A DNA stretch of 64,000 bases from Cotesia glomerata (GCF_020080835.1 NC_058163.1:12627113-12691112), one strand, 5' to 3'. Shown: positions 32,530-42,152, counted from the stretch's first letter. The notes: a model not told the origin generated them from the letters alone. Translations and numbers: made by a program.

Positions 32530-34483
32530 ATGAGACACCAAAGTTGTTGTGTCGTAAATTGTAAAAATACCAGCAGAAAAAGTGAGTGCAAGTTTTATAA
32601 ATTTCCGACTGCTCAATGGAAAAAAAATCAACGGAATCAGTGGATAGCTGCAGTTAAAAGGCTGAAGTAAGTACTACCATAACCTTAATTTTATCAATAA
32701 CAATAATTCGGAAAATTTTTATGAAAATTAAGTTAGCCGACATCCTAAAATTTTTATAATTATTTTTATTGATAAAATTAAAAAAAATTTTTTTTTAGTT
32801 CTAATTTTATTAAAAATAAAAAAAAATTAACGCCAGTTAACTTTAGTATTATAGAATTGAAAATTTTTCAAAATTTTTAAGTTTAGTGAAAGTTAATAAT
32901 GTTGTTATGATTCTGTGATGAAAAATCTAATTTACAATAAATGCTTAAATGTAAATTAACAGAAAAAATTTACATACTATTCTAACATTTTGTAAACACG
33001 TGATTTTTTAGCGCTGACGGATCACAGTGGGTTCCCAAGCCATGTGATTGTATTTGTAGTGATCATTTTATTGGAGGTAAGAAATCAGAAGAGGAGCTAA
33101 GTCCTAGCTACATTCCAACTATATTTCCTTCAATTTACAAGTGCTCAAAAGTAAATGAATCCTCTGCGTTAAACAGGTAAAAATTATTTGGTAAACTTGA
33201 TCAATTTGAACGACTTAGCAATGATAATTTTATATTTTCAGATATAAACGCGTAATGAATCGGCGCATGAAAGCACAATTACCTTCAACATCAAATGCTG
33301 AGTCCAATGTTATAGAATCGGTAGAAGTGATGACTGAAAATCCTCCAGTAGTGTCTTCAAAAGTAGACCAAGAGTGTCAAATTGATTTTTATTCGAACTC
33401 TGATATCAATTCTCAAACATTTACTTGCAATCGTTATGTCAAAGACGATTTATGTCATGCTGAAACTCAGACAGAAATTGTTGAAGATACTAGGGCGATT
33501 AAAATTCATATTGGTAATAAAAAATTTGTAGATAAAGAATGTGGTACTCCTAAAAAACCTTTGTTGATAAAGAAAGTCAAGCAAACAGTAAACATTTCAA
33601 TGGATTCACATCGGTGACAAAGGATCAAGAAATCATTGATCTGGCAGGGGTTTCATTCGAAAATTTTGATTTCTTGTTGACAAGAATGTCTACACGAAAA
33701 AAGTACATTGTATCGAAAAAAGATCGACTATTAATTTTTTTAATGAAAATGAAAACTGGATTGACATTTTCAGCACTTGGTGTACTGTTTAGTATTCACA
33801 GAACAACAATTTCTACAATTTTTTATGAAACTTTGCAACTACTAGCTAGTGCAACCAGAAATTTAGTATTTTGGCCAGATATTGACGCTGTACAAGAAAC
33901 TATGCCTGACTGCTTTCTACCTGATTACAGTAACACCAGAGTTATAATTGATTGTACAGAATTTCGAATTGATATCCCTAAAAGTGTCGACAATCGTGTT
34001 TTTACATACTCCCAATACAAAAAAAACTTCACGGCTAAAGTTCTTATTGGAATAACTCCTGGAGGTTTTATTTCCTTAAGATCTGACGTAGCCGGAGGAC
34101 GGAAATCGGATTCTCAACTTACAATAGAGTCTGGGCTGTTAGATCTATTAGAAGATGGTGACATTGTTTTGGCTGACAAAGGTTTTCCAGAAATAAAAAC
34201 AGTGATTGACGCAAGTGGTAAAAAAGTACAAATGGTTATGCCGCCTTTTCTTGAAAAAAAAAATGAATTTTCAGCCATAGAAACTCAACAAACATACAGT
34301 GTAGCAAGAGTTAGGATTCACGTTGAAAGAATCATGCAACGATTACGGACTTATCAAATATTGCATAAAATTCCTCAACACTTGTTTCATTGCATAGACG
34401 ATATTGTGCACATTTGTTGTGTTTTGGTAAATTTACAGCCTCCAATTATTTCTAATAAAGAAGATGCTGAAAATGAGAGATAA
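32530..34483 (+). pseudogene. ISL2EU transposase, THAP zinc finger + DDE (frameshifted)
   Basis: Three exons: 32530-32666, 33012-33176 and 33242-34483, with GT-AG introns and matching codon phases. Exons 1-2 encode a THAP finger (CCVVNC, YKFP, W(V)PKPCDCICSDHF). The catalytic part has LTFSALGVLFSIHRTT (helix-turn-helix-like), then D in IIDCTEF, D in IVLADKGF and E in HVERIMQRLR, so the DDE triad of the DDE_Tnp_4 type is intact. Near 33612 the frame shifts by one base (the first frame ends TGA at 33615-33617 while the DDE frame opens at 33614). That single lesion separates the two domains; it could alternatively be a missed tiny intron. Confidence 0.8.
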
Positions 34484-34843
34484 AAAATATCTTATTACTC
34501 ATAAAAACTGTATTTATTTTATGGATTTTGATGACATACAAAATTAAATTTCCAAGATATTGTAAATAAATTGTAAAATTAATGAATAAATTGTTTAAAT
34601 TCTTGTAATAAACAATAACATTCTTTACAACTTTTATATTAGTAAGGAATATTAAATTAAAACTCTTTTAAATTGGTATTTTTATAACGAATAACAATAC
34701 TCTTTACTTAACTTAATAAATATTAAATTTTAAGTAACGAATAATATATCTTTACTTAATTTTCTAATAATTGACTTGTTGGTAACAATGACAATATTCC
34801 AATTATTTTTACGCAGTTATGTATTATAAAAAATAAGTTATTA
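34484..34843. other. Intergenic region between converging ISL2EU genes
   Basis: AT-rich sequence between the two stop codons. AATAAA and its complement occur on both strands, suitable for convergent polyadenylation. No other feature. Confidence 0.5.
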
Positions 34844-36447
34844 TTATTTAAAAATATTCTCAATATCACTTTCAGTAAAGCTTCGTTTCTCCATTGTAAT
34901 ATCATTTTCCTCATTACTATCTAAGTTATCAGTATTATCACAATTGTTATGATTATTTTCTTTATCACTGTCTTCAATAGTTAAGGTCGCGTATAAAGCA
35001 GGTAAATAATGTTCAAAATAGAATTTTTCGCTTTTTAAAATCACAGTTTTTAAAAAATCTTCGTCTCTATGAACTCCAATCAAAAAACTGCCATCTTCAA
35101 CAGGTGAATAGACAAAGAAATCACAAACGCTCATTCCACTGACATACATTTGAACTTGAACTTGTGTATAATAAAGATCAGTCTTCTTCAGTTGTAACTT
35201 ATTATCAATAAGTTGTAAATACTTAACATTACTTGAGTTATCAATGGTATTAATTATTGGTTTCTTCTCGCAAGAACTTGGACATTTGAATTCTACAATT
35301 TTTGAAATAGAGCCATCATCAGTGACAACGCCATCCAGGCTTGCACAAAGCCAAGGCTGAAATTTGCTGACCAATACTCCAACACGTTTAACAATACAAT
35401 TTGTCAATTCTTGGTATTTAACTTTGGCATGAGTTTCCATTTTTAAACCGTATCTGGTTGAAGCACTGTCAATTTTACTAGGGTTTAACATATCTGAAAC
35501 TAAAGCTTCAACTGGTTTTCTACTCAATACTTTAATATTATGAACATTAGAACTTGCGGAAATTCTTAACCGTCGAGCTTTAAACCAATTATTACTGGAA
35601 GATTGTTTAACTGTTTGACAAGACAAATTGACGATTTCCTGTTCTGATAATTGCACATTTTTTAGGTAAAACTCTCGTATTTTACTATCCATTTCATATT
35701 CACTTTTATAAATAAAATATTCCTCTTGGAAAATTAATAAATTTTCAATACACACAGCGCATTCTTCTTTCTCCAAATTTAATTCAACTTGCGCTAATAA
35801 CGAATTCATAACGTTTCTCACTGTGTGTTTATTGTTTTCTTTCAATTGTGCTTGTATTATTAGTTTTAAGGGTGAATCATTTTTCAATTCAGTGATTGAA
35901 ACTTTTTGAGGATCATGCAATTGGGTATATTTGTGTGGTACTATATTTTTAAAATACTCTCCTTTGGAATATTTATTTTTCGTGAATTGACGTACACTCG
36001 GCTTGCCCCACTGCTGCTCATGACTGGTTTTTGAAGCGCTTTCCTCATTGTTAATAAAATAAATTAACGCCGCGACGTGCTTGCACTTTTTACTCTGATT
36101 ATATACACAATTACATTGGACATCCGTCACATGGCGTTTAGAATTAATCTAAAAAAAAAATAATAGAAAAAATCTGTTAATTACAATACTCTAATAATTT
36201 TTACCACGACGAAATAAATGATCAAATTTCAAATTACGTTCAATGAAGTGATGTAAGGTGTACTGTGGACCGAGGCTTGTCGAATAATTCGAGATTTTAT
36301 TAAATAGCTATCATTATTCCGTCTGTGTTCTTCGACATCTCTTACATGTTCTGCAAGAGCAAGATTTTTGCCCTTATTCACTGTTGCTGGCTGAAATTCA
36401 ATTTGATGAGTGACACACTGAAATCCGGTCTTTATAATAATATTCAT
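34844..36447 (-). CDS. ISL2EU second protein: SWIM zinc finger + YqaJ-like nuclease
   Basis: Two exons on the - strand: 36447-36238 and 36148-34844, joined in phase 0 across a 89-bp intron (GTAATT ... TTTTTTTTTTAG). The SWIM motif CNCVYNQSKKCKH lies at the start of exon 2. The YqaJ/lambda-exonuclease-like part follows: RYGLKMETHAKVKYQ (E), LCASLDGVV (D) and IVEFKCP (E-x-K), the D-(D/E)xK nuclease arrangement, then YYTQVQVQMYVSG. Both frames are open. Known ISL2EU elements pair this protein with the transposase; its exact role in transposition is not established. The C-terminus is Asp/Asn-rich. The ATG at 36447 is the first in-frame one; a further upstream exon cannot be excluded. Confidence 0.8.
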
Positions 36448-36944
36448 GGCTTTTTTGTTACTAAAAAATAAAAATTACATTAATTAAATAAATATTAATA
36501 TATTCCATTGATATAACTATTTAATTATTTTTTTTTTCATTTTAATTTTTTATAAGTTTCATTTTTTGACTTTGATATAAATATCAAATAACTTAACCTA
36601 AATGTTTACTGCATTCTTTATTATTTTTTATCATTATACTTACTTGTTGTTAATTCATTTTATTAAAAAACAAAACTGCAATCATTACAAAAGTCTCACA
36701 TATTTTTTATAACTTTTTCTTTTTACTATTATTTATAATATTTATTTATTTTTATTTTTCTTGCTATTGCCATACGTATAAAAAAATTTTATGACAGCCC
36801 CCTGTAGTTCATATTTTGTCTGGCGCTGCAGTCGCACTCATAGCGAATACTATTTTTTTGCTCGACGAAGGCGGAAAGCGGCAACTTTGTTTAGCGCAGC
36901 GGGACGAAAGTTGCCACTTTCCGCACGGAGGGCAAAAAATAATT

Positions 36945-37240
36945 TTTTTATTGTTAGTTAAATAATTAAGAACTTCTTTGAGCTTGTAATATGAAGTTGT
37001 TCCGGCATTCCAACCGATGCCATGATAATTTCGGATCAGCCAGGTATTCAGACGTTGATAGTTGGCTGGTAACACCTTCCAGTGATATGGTGGTTGGAAT
37101 AGTGTGTATGATAATTCTTCAAGATGATCAATATCATGTTGAGTTGTTATCGAGGCCAATTCTTTGACAATGAAGCGATTATCAGGCCCTCTGAATCCTT
37201 GAACGTCCAGAATGATCTCCATTATTACTGCTCTCGACAA
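36945..37240 (-). pseudogene. Unknown Polinton protein, N-terminal part (gene split by ISL2EU)
   Basis: ATG at 37240 follows a TATA box at 37288-37281 by about 40 bases. The first 97 codons are Polinton sequence: EIILDVQGFRGPDNRF, PPYHWKVLP, TWLIRNYHGIGWNAG, KLKEVLNYLTN. After that the frame runs into ISL2EU sequence to a stop at 36809. With the 32032-32246 piece the undisturbed protein would be about 165 residues. The DVQGF start and the later KGIEK and ALENVK motifs recur from memory in hypothetical proteins of insect Polintons; an RNase H/exonuclease-like fold is conceivable but unproven. Confidence 0.65.
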
Positions 37241-37280
37241 CGAGAAGTGACTGAATGATGATTCTCAAAGTCAACTCAAC

Positions 37281-37288
37281 CTTTTATA
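37281..37288 (-). promoter_or_regulatory. TATA box, leftward Polinton promoter
   Basis: TATAAAAG on the - strand, about 40 bases before ATG 37240, implying a very short 5' UTR. Confidence 0.55.
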
Positions 37289-37496
37289 ATCCGATCTCAG
37301 GATTTTACCCCCACCACTCGATAATCTCATTGGTTAATTATTTTTTCTTGTTTAATTAATAATTTGATTGGTTTTTCAAACTACGCGGTAGATTTTTGAA
37401 CTTTGTAGTAGATTGCGTCATCCAACAGATCCGAGTCTCTTTCTACTACGTTGCTGATGACGTCATCACAATTTTTATAGGTTATAATTTCCCCAC

Positions 37497-37660
37497 TATT
37501 TAACTTATGATTTTTAGGTTATATTCATCCTTTCCCGCCATTTAACTTATGATTTTTAGGTTATGTATATGGTTTCCCGCCATTTAACTTATGAGTTTTA
37601 GGTTATGTTTATGCTTTCCCACCATTTATCTTATGATTGATAGGTTATATTCAATAACTA
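37497..37660 (+). repeat. 42-bp tandem repeat, four units
   Basis: Units of the form TTTAACTTATGATTTTTAGG + TTAT... + TTTCCCGCCA begin near 37499, 37541, 37583 and 37626. They lie between divergent promoters of the Polinton and share the TAGGTTAT word with the array at 44775-44880. Confidence 0.8.
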
Positions 37661-37739
37661 CGCAGTTTCTATTTTTAGATTATGACTCATACTATTCTAG
37701 AATTTTCTAACTGCGCAATAGATGACGTCATTGTCTGGC

Positions 37740-37747
37740 TATAAAAG
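37740..37747 (+). promoter_or_regulatory. TATA box, rightward internal Polinton promoter
   Basis: TATAAAAG, 10 bases after TGACGTCA (37723-37730). It is followed by GCATACTTCAATACAGTGAA and two ACAGTGAAGTAC words, the same downstream motif as the TIR promoters. It is positioned to drive the gene at 37895. Confidence 0.65.
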
Positions 37748-37894
37748 CAGCGCGCCGCGGGCATACTTCAATACAGTGAAGTACGAGTTTACAGTGAAGT
37801 ACCATAGTGATTCTGCTACTGAAATCTGGTGTTGAAATCTGCTACCTGGAATCTGCTGCTGTTAAACATCATCTCATTTGATTAATGAATCCCT

Positions 37895-38317
37895 GTGATG
37901 ATGTCTTACCGTAAACATCCTATTGCTGATACCATGTATGAAGTTATTAGATCAACAACCTTTAAACGTGTTAATGTTGGAGATAAAACTCCTAGTCTAT
38001 TGATGTTCGAGAGGATGTGTGAACTTGAGGTTGGAAAAATATACCAGCTAACAGGTATCAGAGTGGTGATGACAGATCATGGACTTAATGTAGAGATAGA
38101 TTTAGAAAACAATTTTTCAACATTTTTACCATCTTTCGCTAATCAGAAGTATCTCAGAAGCCCTCACATGATCATGAAGATGAAAAAATTGATCGATGCC
38201 AAGAATCTACATCTCCGCTATATAGGAACCATGTATAATAAATTTACTTTTTTAAATTATCAAAAATCTCAAGTTGATATTTTAAGAGAGATATGTTTTA
38301 ATATGAATCTTGATTAA
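37895..38317 (+). CDS. Small Polinton protein, possible OB-like fold
   Basis: 140 codons without a stop. Three ATGs stand together at the start (37895-37903); the third, ATGTCTTACCG, would also do. Its central part, LEVGKIYQLTGIRVV, DLENNFSTFLPS and LHLRYIGTMYNKF, matches the gene at 28555, which lies behind an equivalent promoter at the left end. The pattern LxxGKxYxxTGxR with alternating hydrophobics resembles small beta-barrel nucleic-acid-binding proteins; this is inference only. Both copies being kept suggests different partners or timing. Confidence 0.65.
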   Translation: MMMSYRKHPIADTMYEVIRSTTFKRVNVGDKTPSLLMFERMCELEVGKIYQLTGIRVVMTDHGLNVEIDLENNFSTFLPSFANQKYLRSPHMIMKMKKLIDAKNLHLRYIGTMYNKFTFLNYQKSQVDILREICFNMNLD

Positions 38318-38414
38318 TATGTAATCAACTTATTATACTTAATCATTTTTATTTTTGTACTTATTATAGTAAGGTTTATAATTAAAAAACACAAAATTAT
38401 AAAAAAGTTTTTCT

Positions 38415-38609
38415 TTATTTACTATTTTTAATTACATTAAGTTTATTAATTAGTACAGGTTCAATAATTTTATTTAATTCTTGTATTCGTCGGCTAAATC
38501 ATTCTCCATCTCTTGCTGCTTGTTCCCATGGACCTTTCCTCGCTTGTCTGGATGCAAAGTCCCACACATACATGTAATGTATGGTGGGTTTGGGGTCAAA
38601 CTGCACCAT
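38415..38609 (-). pseudogene. Small Polinton ORF coupled to the major capsid gene, one stop
   Basis: A 64-codon frame too short to be noticed by a length cut. Its ATG (38609-38607) overlaps the capsid gene stop as TAATG. The protein starts MVQFDPKP and has HYMYVWDFASRQARKGPW, a motif I associate with a small conserved ORF in insect Polintons. TGA at codon 37 stands where the family usually has Arg (CGA). Frame and length otherwise fit, and it ends TAA at 38417-38415. Function unknown. Confidence 0.6.
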
Positions 38610-39830
38610 TAAGTAAGTTTTCTTACAGTGCTGCTGATTGGATTGTATTCCACTATTCGGTCATGAATTATTAAACAGTAAGCAGTAGTTTGATTTGAAA
38701 ACTGTGCTGATGATTCAAATTCCAGACGTATATCTACAGGTCCAGACTTGATTGACTCGTTCTGCTTGGAACAGTCAATTATATACAGAGGTGCTTTATT
38801 CAGAAAATCTTTCTTAGCCAATAGTGGTTCAGCTTCTTTTCCATAGTAAGCACCATGAAAATTTGTGTACATGTCATACATCAAGGCGTACTGATTATTC
38901 GTTGATGTTGAGGTTCAAATTTCCATATGGATAACTCTGAGAGTTCAAGATGAGCTTAATATCTCTTATGTTACAGTGGTCAAATTCGCTTGCATTTTGA
39001 TTCGATTGATTTTTTCTTGCTGTTTGAAATCCAATGATGACAAAACGAGGTTTCTCGAGTTGATTTGTTGTTTTGATTGCCCAAATGTGATTGGTTGTAG
39101 CTGGTAACAGTGGATACTCATACAATTCTCAAGTCCGAAAACTGATTGGGATAGCTGGATCAGAGGTTATGTAATTCAACACATCGATTTTTTGCTTGTC
39201 AGACATTGTTATATATGGTACAATCCACTCAATTTTTTGAATCGTAATTGAAACATTTTCATCCTCAACGGTAACAACATAAGCATTTTGATCAGTATTT
39301 GATCTGATCAGTATCAATTCATGCTTAGCATTCACGATAACTCGTTGATAATCTTCAGCAAATCCTAGGATAAAACTCAGCGATACTGAGACATCAAAGT
39401 AGCCATTAGCATTGGTCAACTTGTTATTATCTTCATTAACAATCCAACCAGTATTTTCTAGAATATTTTGCTGTCCCGGACTCAGAGAAGCGTATCCTTT
39501 CATAACACTGGTAATGCCAACATTCTTACATCTGTCAATTTCTACACCATTCAACTCATAACGTATCTCTTCAAACATATGACAGACAGCCATGTTGATC
39601 ATCTTTATAGTAGCACTTACAGCATTACCATCAGCTTTCCTCATTCTTCCATAAAAATGTAATGTGCTCTTGCTTGAGAGCAAGCACAGATCTTGATGCT
39701 GAACAGCAATCCTGATTTCATCACTGTTGTTGAACGTTGATGATGCGTATGGTAAGTGTGAATGAGCTTCACAGTGTGCAATAGACTCATCAAAAATAAT
39801 CGATTTTTTTATATCTAAGATTTCCGCCAT
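38609..39830 (-). pseudogene. Major capsid protein (double-jelly-roll type), broken
   Basis: About 405 codons from ATG 39830 (context ACCATGG) to TAA 38611-38609. Recognisable blocks: ILDIKKSIIFDESI at the N-terminus; MINMAVCHMFEEIRYELNGVEI in the middle; LYEYPLLP, TNQLEKPRFVIIGFQT, LNLNIN, LMYDMYTNF, IDCSKQNESIKSG and YCLIIHDRIVEYNP in the second half. From memory this set marks the hexon-like capsid proteins of insect Polintons/adintoviruses. Two lesions: TGA at 39131-39129 where Trp is expected, and a one-base shift near 38890. Frames before and after both are otherwise open. Confidence 0.8.
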
Positions 39831-39864
39831 GGTATTACGCAAGCTAGACAACAAAAACTTATTT

Positions 39865-40026
39865 TTATCTTATGAATTTTCCACGTAATTTTAGTCCTAG
39901 ACTTTTTAGGAAGTCTGCGTTCTGACCTGTTGACACTTTCAGAGCTTGATGATGACTGATGATCTTTGGGCATGCTACAATCCTTTTATACCCATTACCA
40001 GTCTTTGTCTCATATACGATACCCAT
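39865..40026 (-). CDS. 53-aa Polinton ORF coupled to the minor capsid gene
   Basis: Starts with ATG 40026-40024, overlapping the preceding stop as TAATG, and ends TAA 39867-39865. The protein begins MGIVYETKTGNGYKR, has CPKIISHHQALK and ends NADFLKSLGLKLRGKFIR. It is basic and intact. The FLKSLGLKL ending recurs in small ORFs next to capsid genes of insect Polintons (from memory). A minor virion component is plausible; no function is known to me. Confidence 0.6.
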   Translation of the reverse strand: MGIVYETKTGNGYKRIVACPKIISHHQALKVSTGQNADFLKSLGLKLRGKFIR

Positions 40027-40739
40027 TACAGACTCTTTATATGCAGTCTTATCGTTATAGTCTCACCACGGAAATTTGCTATTCTCCCGTCCTGATCAAC
40101 AATGCGGAGCCTCAAGTTGTGTATTGCTCGTACGGCGACTGGTAGGTAAATGATGTTTGTTGGCACTTCCACTATTTTATATCCTGCTGGAACCCTCGGG
40201 AAAAATTCATGGATTGTATGATTCTTCTCACCATTGATGTATGATCCAGTAGTTATATTGCACTCGACTCTCAGAGAGTTGATTTTTAATATTTTGACTG
40301 GTAAATCAGATTTATGAGTTGTGTTAGGTTCAAGAACACGTTTGGTAAATCCAAGTAATGGTCCAATGGAATCTTCAGGTTCAAAATTTATATGCTGATC
40401 ACATTTTATTTCACTCTTCAACTCATTGTTGTTTGCTTTTAAAGTGAAACTCAATTCAGGCTATGTCTTGTTTATATAAGTTTCAATATCTTTAATTTCA
40501 TAACTCCCTGTCGGTATAGTTATATCTTGAAATCTCTTGATTGTACTTCTCTTGGATCTTTTTGATGACACATAAAATTTATTAGCATCAACATCGATAT
40601 TTGGTATTGAATTGAATGTCAGGAGCTTAACAAGTCCAAGTACATAATTTTTTGTTGGTGATAGCTCAATCGGCGGAAAATAATTTGCCTCTAGTATGGA
40701 GGAGTTTCCGGATAGTGTCAAGGTGAATGACTCTGCCAT
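40026..40739 (-). pseudogene. Minor capsid (penton-like) protein, one stop
   Basis: 238 codons from ATG 40739 to TAA 40028-40026. The N-terminal SFTLTLSGNSSILEANYFPP, then LLTFNSIPNID, IPTGSYEI, NNNELKSEI, LLGF, ECNITTGSYI, HTIHEFFP, PAGYKI and the C-terminal RIVDQDGRIANFRGE match the single-jelly-roll minor capsid proteins of insect Polintons. One TAG interrupts it at 40463-40461, between INKT and PELSF. The small 53-aa ORF follows with a TAATG overlap. Confidence 0.8.
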
Positions 40740-40771
40740 GACTGACGCTTATAGTCCCGAGTCACTTCAAT

Positions 40772-41137
40772 TTATAGTTGTCCAACCAGGAATTTTAAGC
40801 ACAAATGTCCACATATGATTGTATCAAAGTCTTGATATCTTTTATGATTGTACTTTACGCTACCAACATCGAGATATTTCATCAAGTCTTGTGGGGGTTG
40901 TAGATTACCAAAACTGTCAAAGTAAATTACTTGATTATGATTCTTCTTGTATGCAACCCAGTGAGTTCCAGGTCCAAGTTTATCATCTAAATTTATTATT
41001 GCAGATTCGTTTATCTTCGGTCCAGATTTTGGTAAATCATTTCTCATGAAAACTCCACGAAAATTTGGAATTTTAAGTAGCTTGGCATACTTTAATAAAT
41101 CGATGTTAGTCAGTGCTCGATGTGGTAGCTCTACTGG
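40772..41137 (-). CDS. Adenain-type cysteine protease; start by -1 frameshift or from ATG 41047
   Basis: Conserved sequence runs from about 41135 (ELPHRALTNIDLLK) through IPNFRGVFMRND to CGHLCLKFL near the end, stopping at 40772. Catalytic positions fit adenovirus protease: His in GTHWVAYKK, Asp in YFDSFG, Cys in ICGHLC, and a Gln exactly seven residues before that Cys. These proteases mature virion proteins. No ATG exists in this frame between the upstream TAA (just before 41145) and Met at 41047, yet about 30 family-like residues precede that Met. The frame is reached by a -1 shift at A_AAA_AAC (41143-41137), two codons before the PLA2-protein stop. Alternatively the original ATG was lost, or translation begins at 41047 with a shortened N-terminus. 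Confidence 0.75.
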   Translation of the reverse strand, partial: PVELPHRALTNIDLLKYAKLLKIPNFRGVFMRNDLPKSGPKINESAIINLDDKLGPGTHWVAYKKNHNQVIYFDSFGNLQPPQDLMKYLDVGSVKYNHKRYQDFDTIICGHLCLKFLVGQL

Positions 41138-42075
41138 TTTTTTGACTTCTTACAACCAGCTCCCTCTGGGTATGGTTTCAGATAAAGCCCTATACCACTT
41201 TGGTAAGGTTTGAGGTATAATCCTCTACATACAGTTATTTCCTCCATCTTCAAATTGTGACGTTTTTTTTCTACAAGTTGATTTTTAGCTGCGCTAGCAT
41301 CATTCACAACTTTTGCAACACCTGCAGCTCCACCTGTCAGAGCACCAACAGCTGATAACCCTGCGAACAGGGGAATCAAGAATGGAAGTACTCCTCCAAT
41401 CTTTGACGGAACTGGTAGAATACGAGGCAATCGAACATTTTTCTTCCCACCAGCTTTCTTGACAGCCTTGCGGGCACCTTCAAGGGCTGTTTTAACTGGA
41501 TCTCCACCAGGTTGCATAGACTTTTTAGCTCCATCAACAATCTGTCTTAGAGCAACATCTTTCTTCTTGGAAGTCTTGCGCTTGGCTGTCTTTCTTTTGG
41601 TCACCTTACGTTTGGTTATCTTACGCTTTATTGTTTTTCGCTTGGTTGTCTTTCTTTTCACAACTGTCTTACGCTTGATTGTTTTTCTTTTAATTGTCTT
41701 ACGATTAGTAATAGGTTTTTCTTTTTTAAGACCCATACCGAAACGTCTCTTTAACTTCATGATTTTATTTACACTCCAAGCAGCAGCTTTTTCACCAATA
41801 GCAGCGTCTCTCGCTTGAAATCTTTGCCACGCTTTCTCAGCAAGAATTTTATCAGCCTCGTGACGGGCTTCCAAATTTTCACGATTTTTTGAGTAAGCTA
41901 TATCGTGTTCCTTACAAGCAGCATCCAAAGGATTTATACCTGAATCACCTCGAGCTAACCTCTTGGCTAACTTTGTACCCGGACCACAGTACTGATAACC
42001 TGGTATGTGAAGTTCAAGTGGGAGCTTGTTGATTATATTGTTGAACAAACCTTTACCAAGTCTGCTCTCAGACAT
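41131..42075 (-). CDS. PLA2-domain virion protein with basic repeats
   Basis: 314 codons, intact. Residues 22-58 hold a parvovirus-type phospholipase A2 domain: calcium loop YCGPGT and catalytic HDIAY after DAACKE. Such domains help virions leave endosomes. Residues about 120-170 are a highly basic run of KRKT-type units (eleven or so). A hydrophobic Ala/Gly-rich segment (LPFLIPLFAGLSAVGALTGG) follows at about 225-245, as in adenovirus-like core/pVI-type proteins. The C-terminus repeats GLYLKPY twice. It is transcribed divergently from the ATPase gene across a 77-bp shared promoter. Its 3' end overlaps the protease frame. Confidence 0.8.
   Translation of the reverse strand: MSESRLGKGLFNNIINKLPLELHIPGYQYCGPGTKLAKRLARGDSGINPLDAACKEHDIAYSKNRENLEARHEADKILAEKAWQRFQARDAAIGEKAAAWSVNKIMKLKRRFGMGLKKEKPITNRKTIKRKTIKRKTVVKRKTTKRKTIKRKITKRKVTKRKTAKRKTSKKKDVALRQIVDGAKKSMQPGGDPVKTALEGARKAVKKAGGKKNVRLPRILPVPSKIGGVLPFLIPLFAGLSAVGALTGGAAGVAKVVNDASAAKNQLVEKKRHNLKMEEITVCRGLYLKPYQSGIGLYLKPYPEGAGCKKSKNQ
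41137..41143 (-). other. Candidate -1 ribosomal frameshift site A_AAA_AAC
   Basis: In the PLA2 frame the codons are TCA AAA AAC CAG TAG. A_AAA_AAC is one of the strongest -1 slippery heptamers known from retroviruses and coronaviruses. A -1 shift there continues CCA GTA GAG into the protease frame, which has no ATG for the next 30 codons. I did not identify a convincing pseudoknot in the next 50 bases by eye. Confidence 0.5.
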
Positions 42076-42152
42076 GTCACATCAAAGACTGACTTGCTAA
42101 TCTATATAAGCTGGTATATATACCCCTTAAGTTCAGAATCTAATCAGTAGTC
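42076..42152. promoter_or_regulatory. Bidirectional promoter between PLA2-protein and ATPase genes
   Basis: Only 77 bases separate the divergent ATGs. TATATAAG (42103-42110) faces right and TATATATAC (42115-42123) reads as a TATA box in either direction, so both genes would have 5' UTRs under 50 bases. Confidence 0.55.

Larger units (their letters stand above)
32247..36944. mobile_element. ISL2EU-type DNA transposon nested in the Polinton
   Basis: Its two genes converge: a THAP/DDE transposase (+) and a SWIM/YqaJ nuclease-like protein (-), the pair that defines eukaryotic ISL2EU elements. Inverted sub-terminal words GTATTCGCTGTGAGTG (32372-32387) and CACTCATAGCGAATAC (36835-36850) mark the two ends. 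Outside them, the left end carries a hairpin with CTCAGATCACATG and the right end a hairpin with GCGGAAAGCGGCAAC. It interrupts a Polinton reading frame, which places the boundaries within a few bases of 32246 and 36945. Length is about 4.7 kb. Confidence 0.75.
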
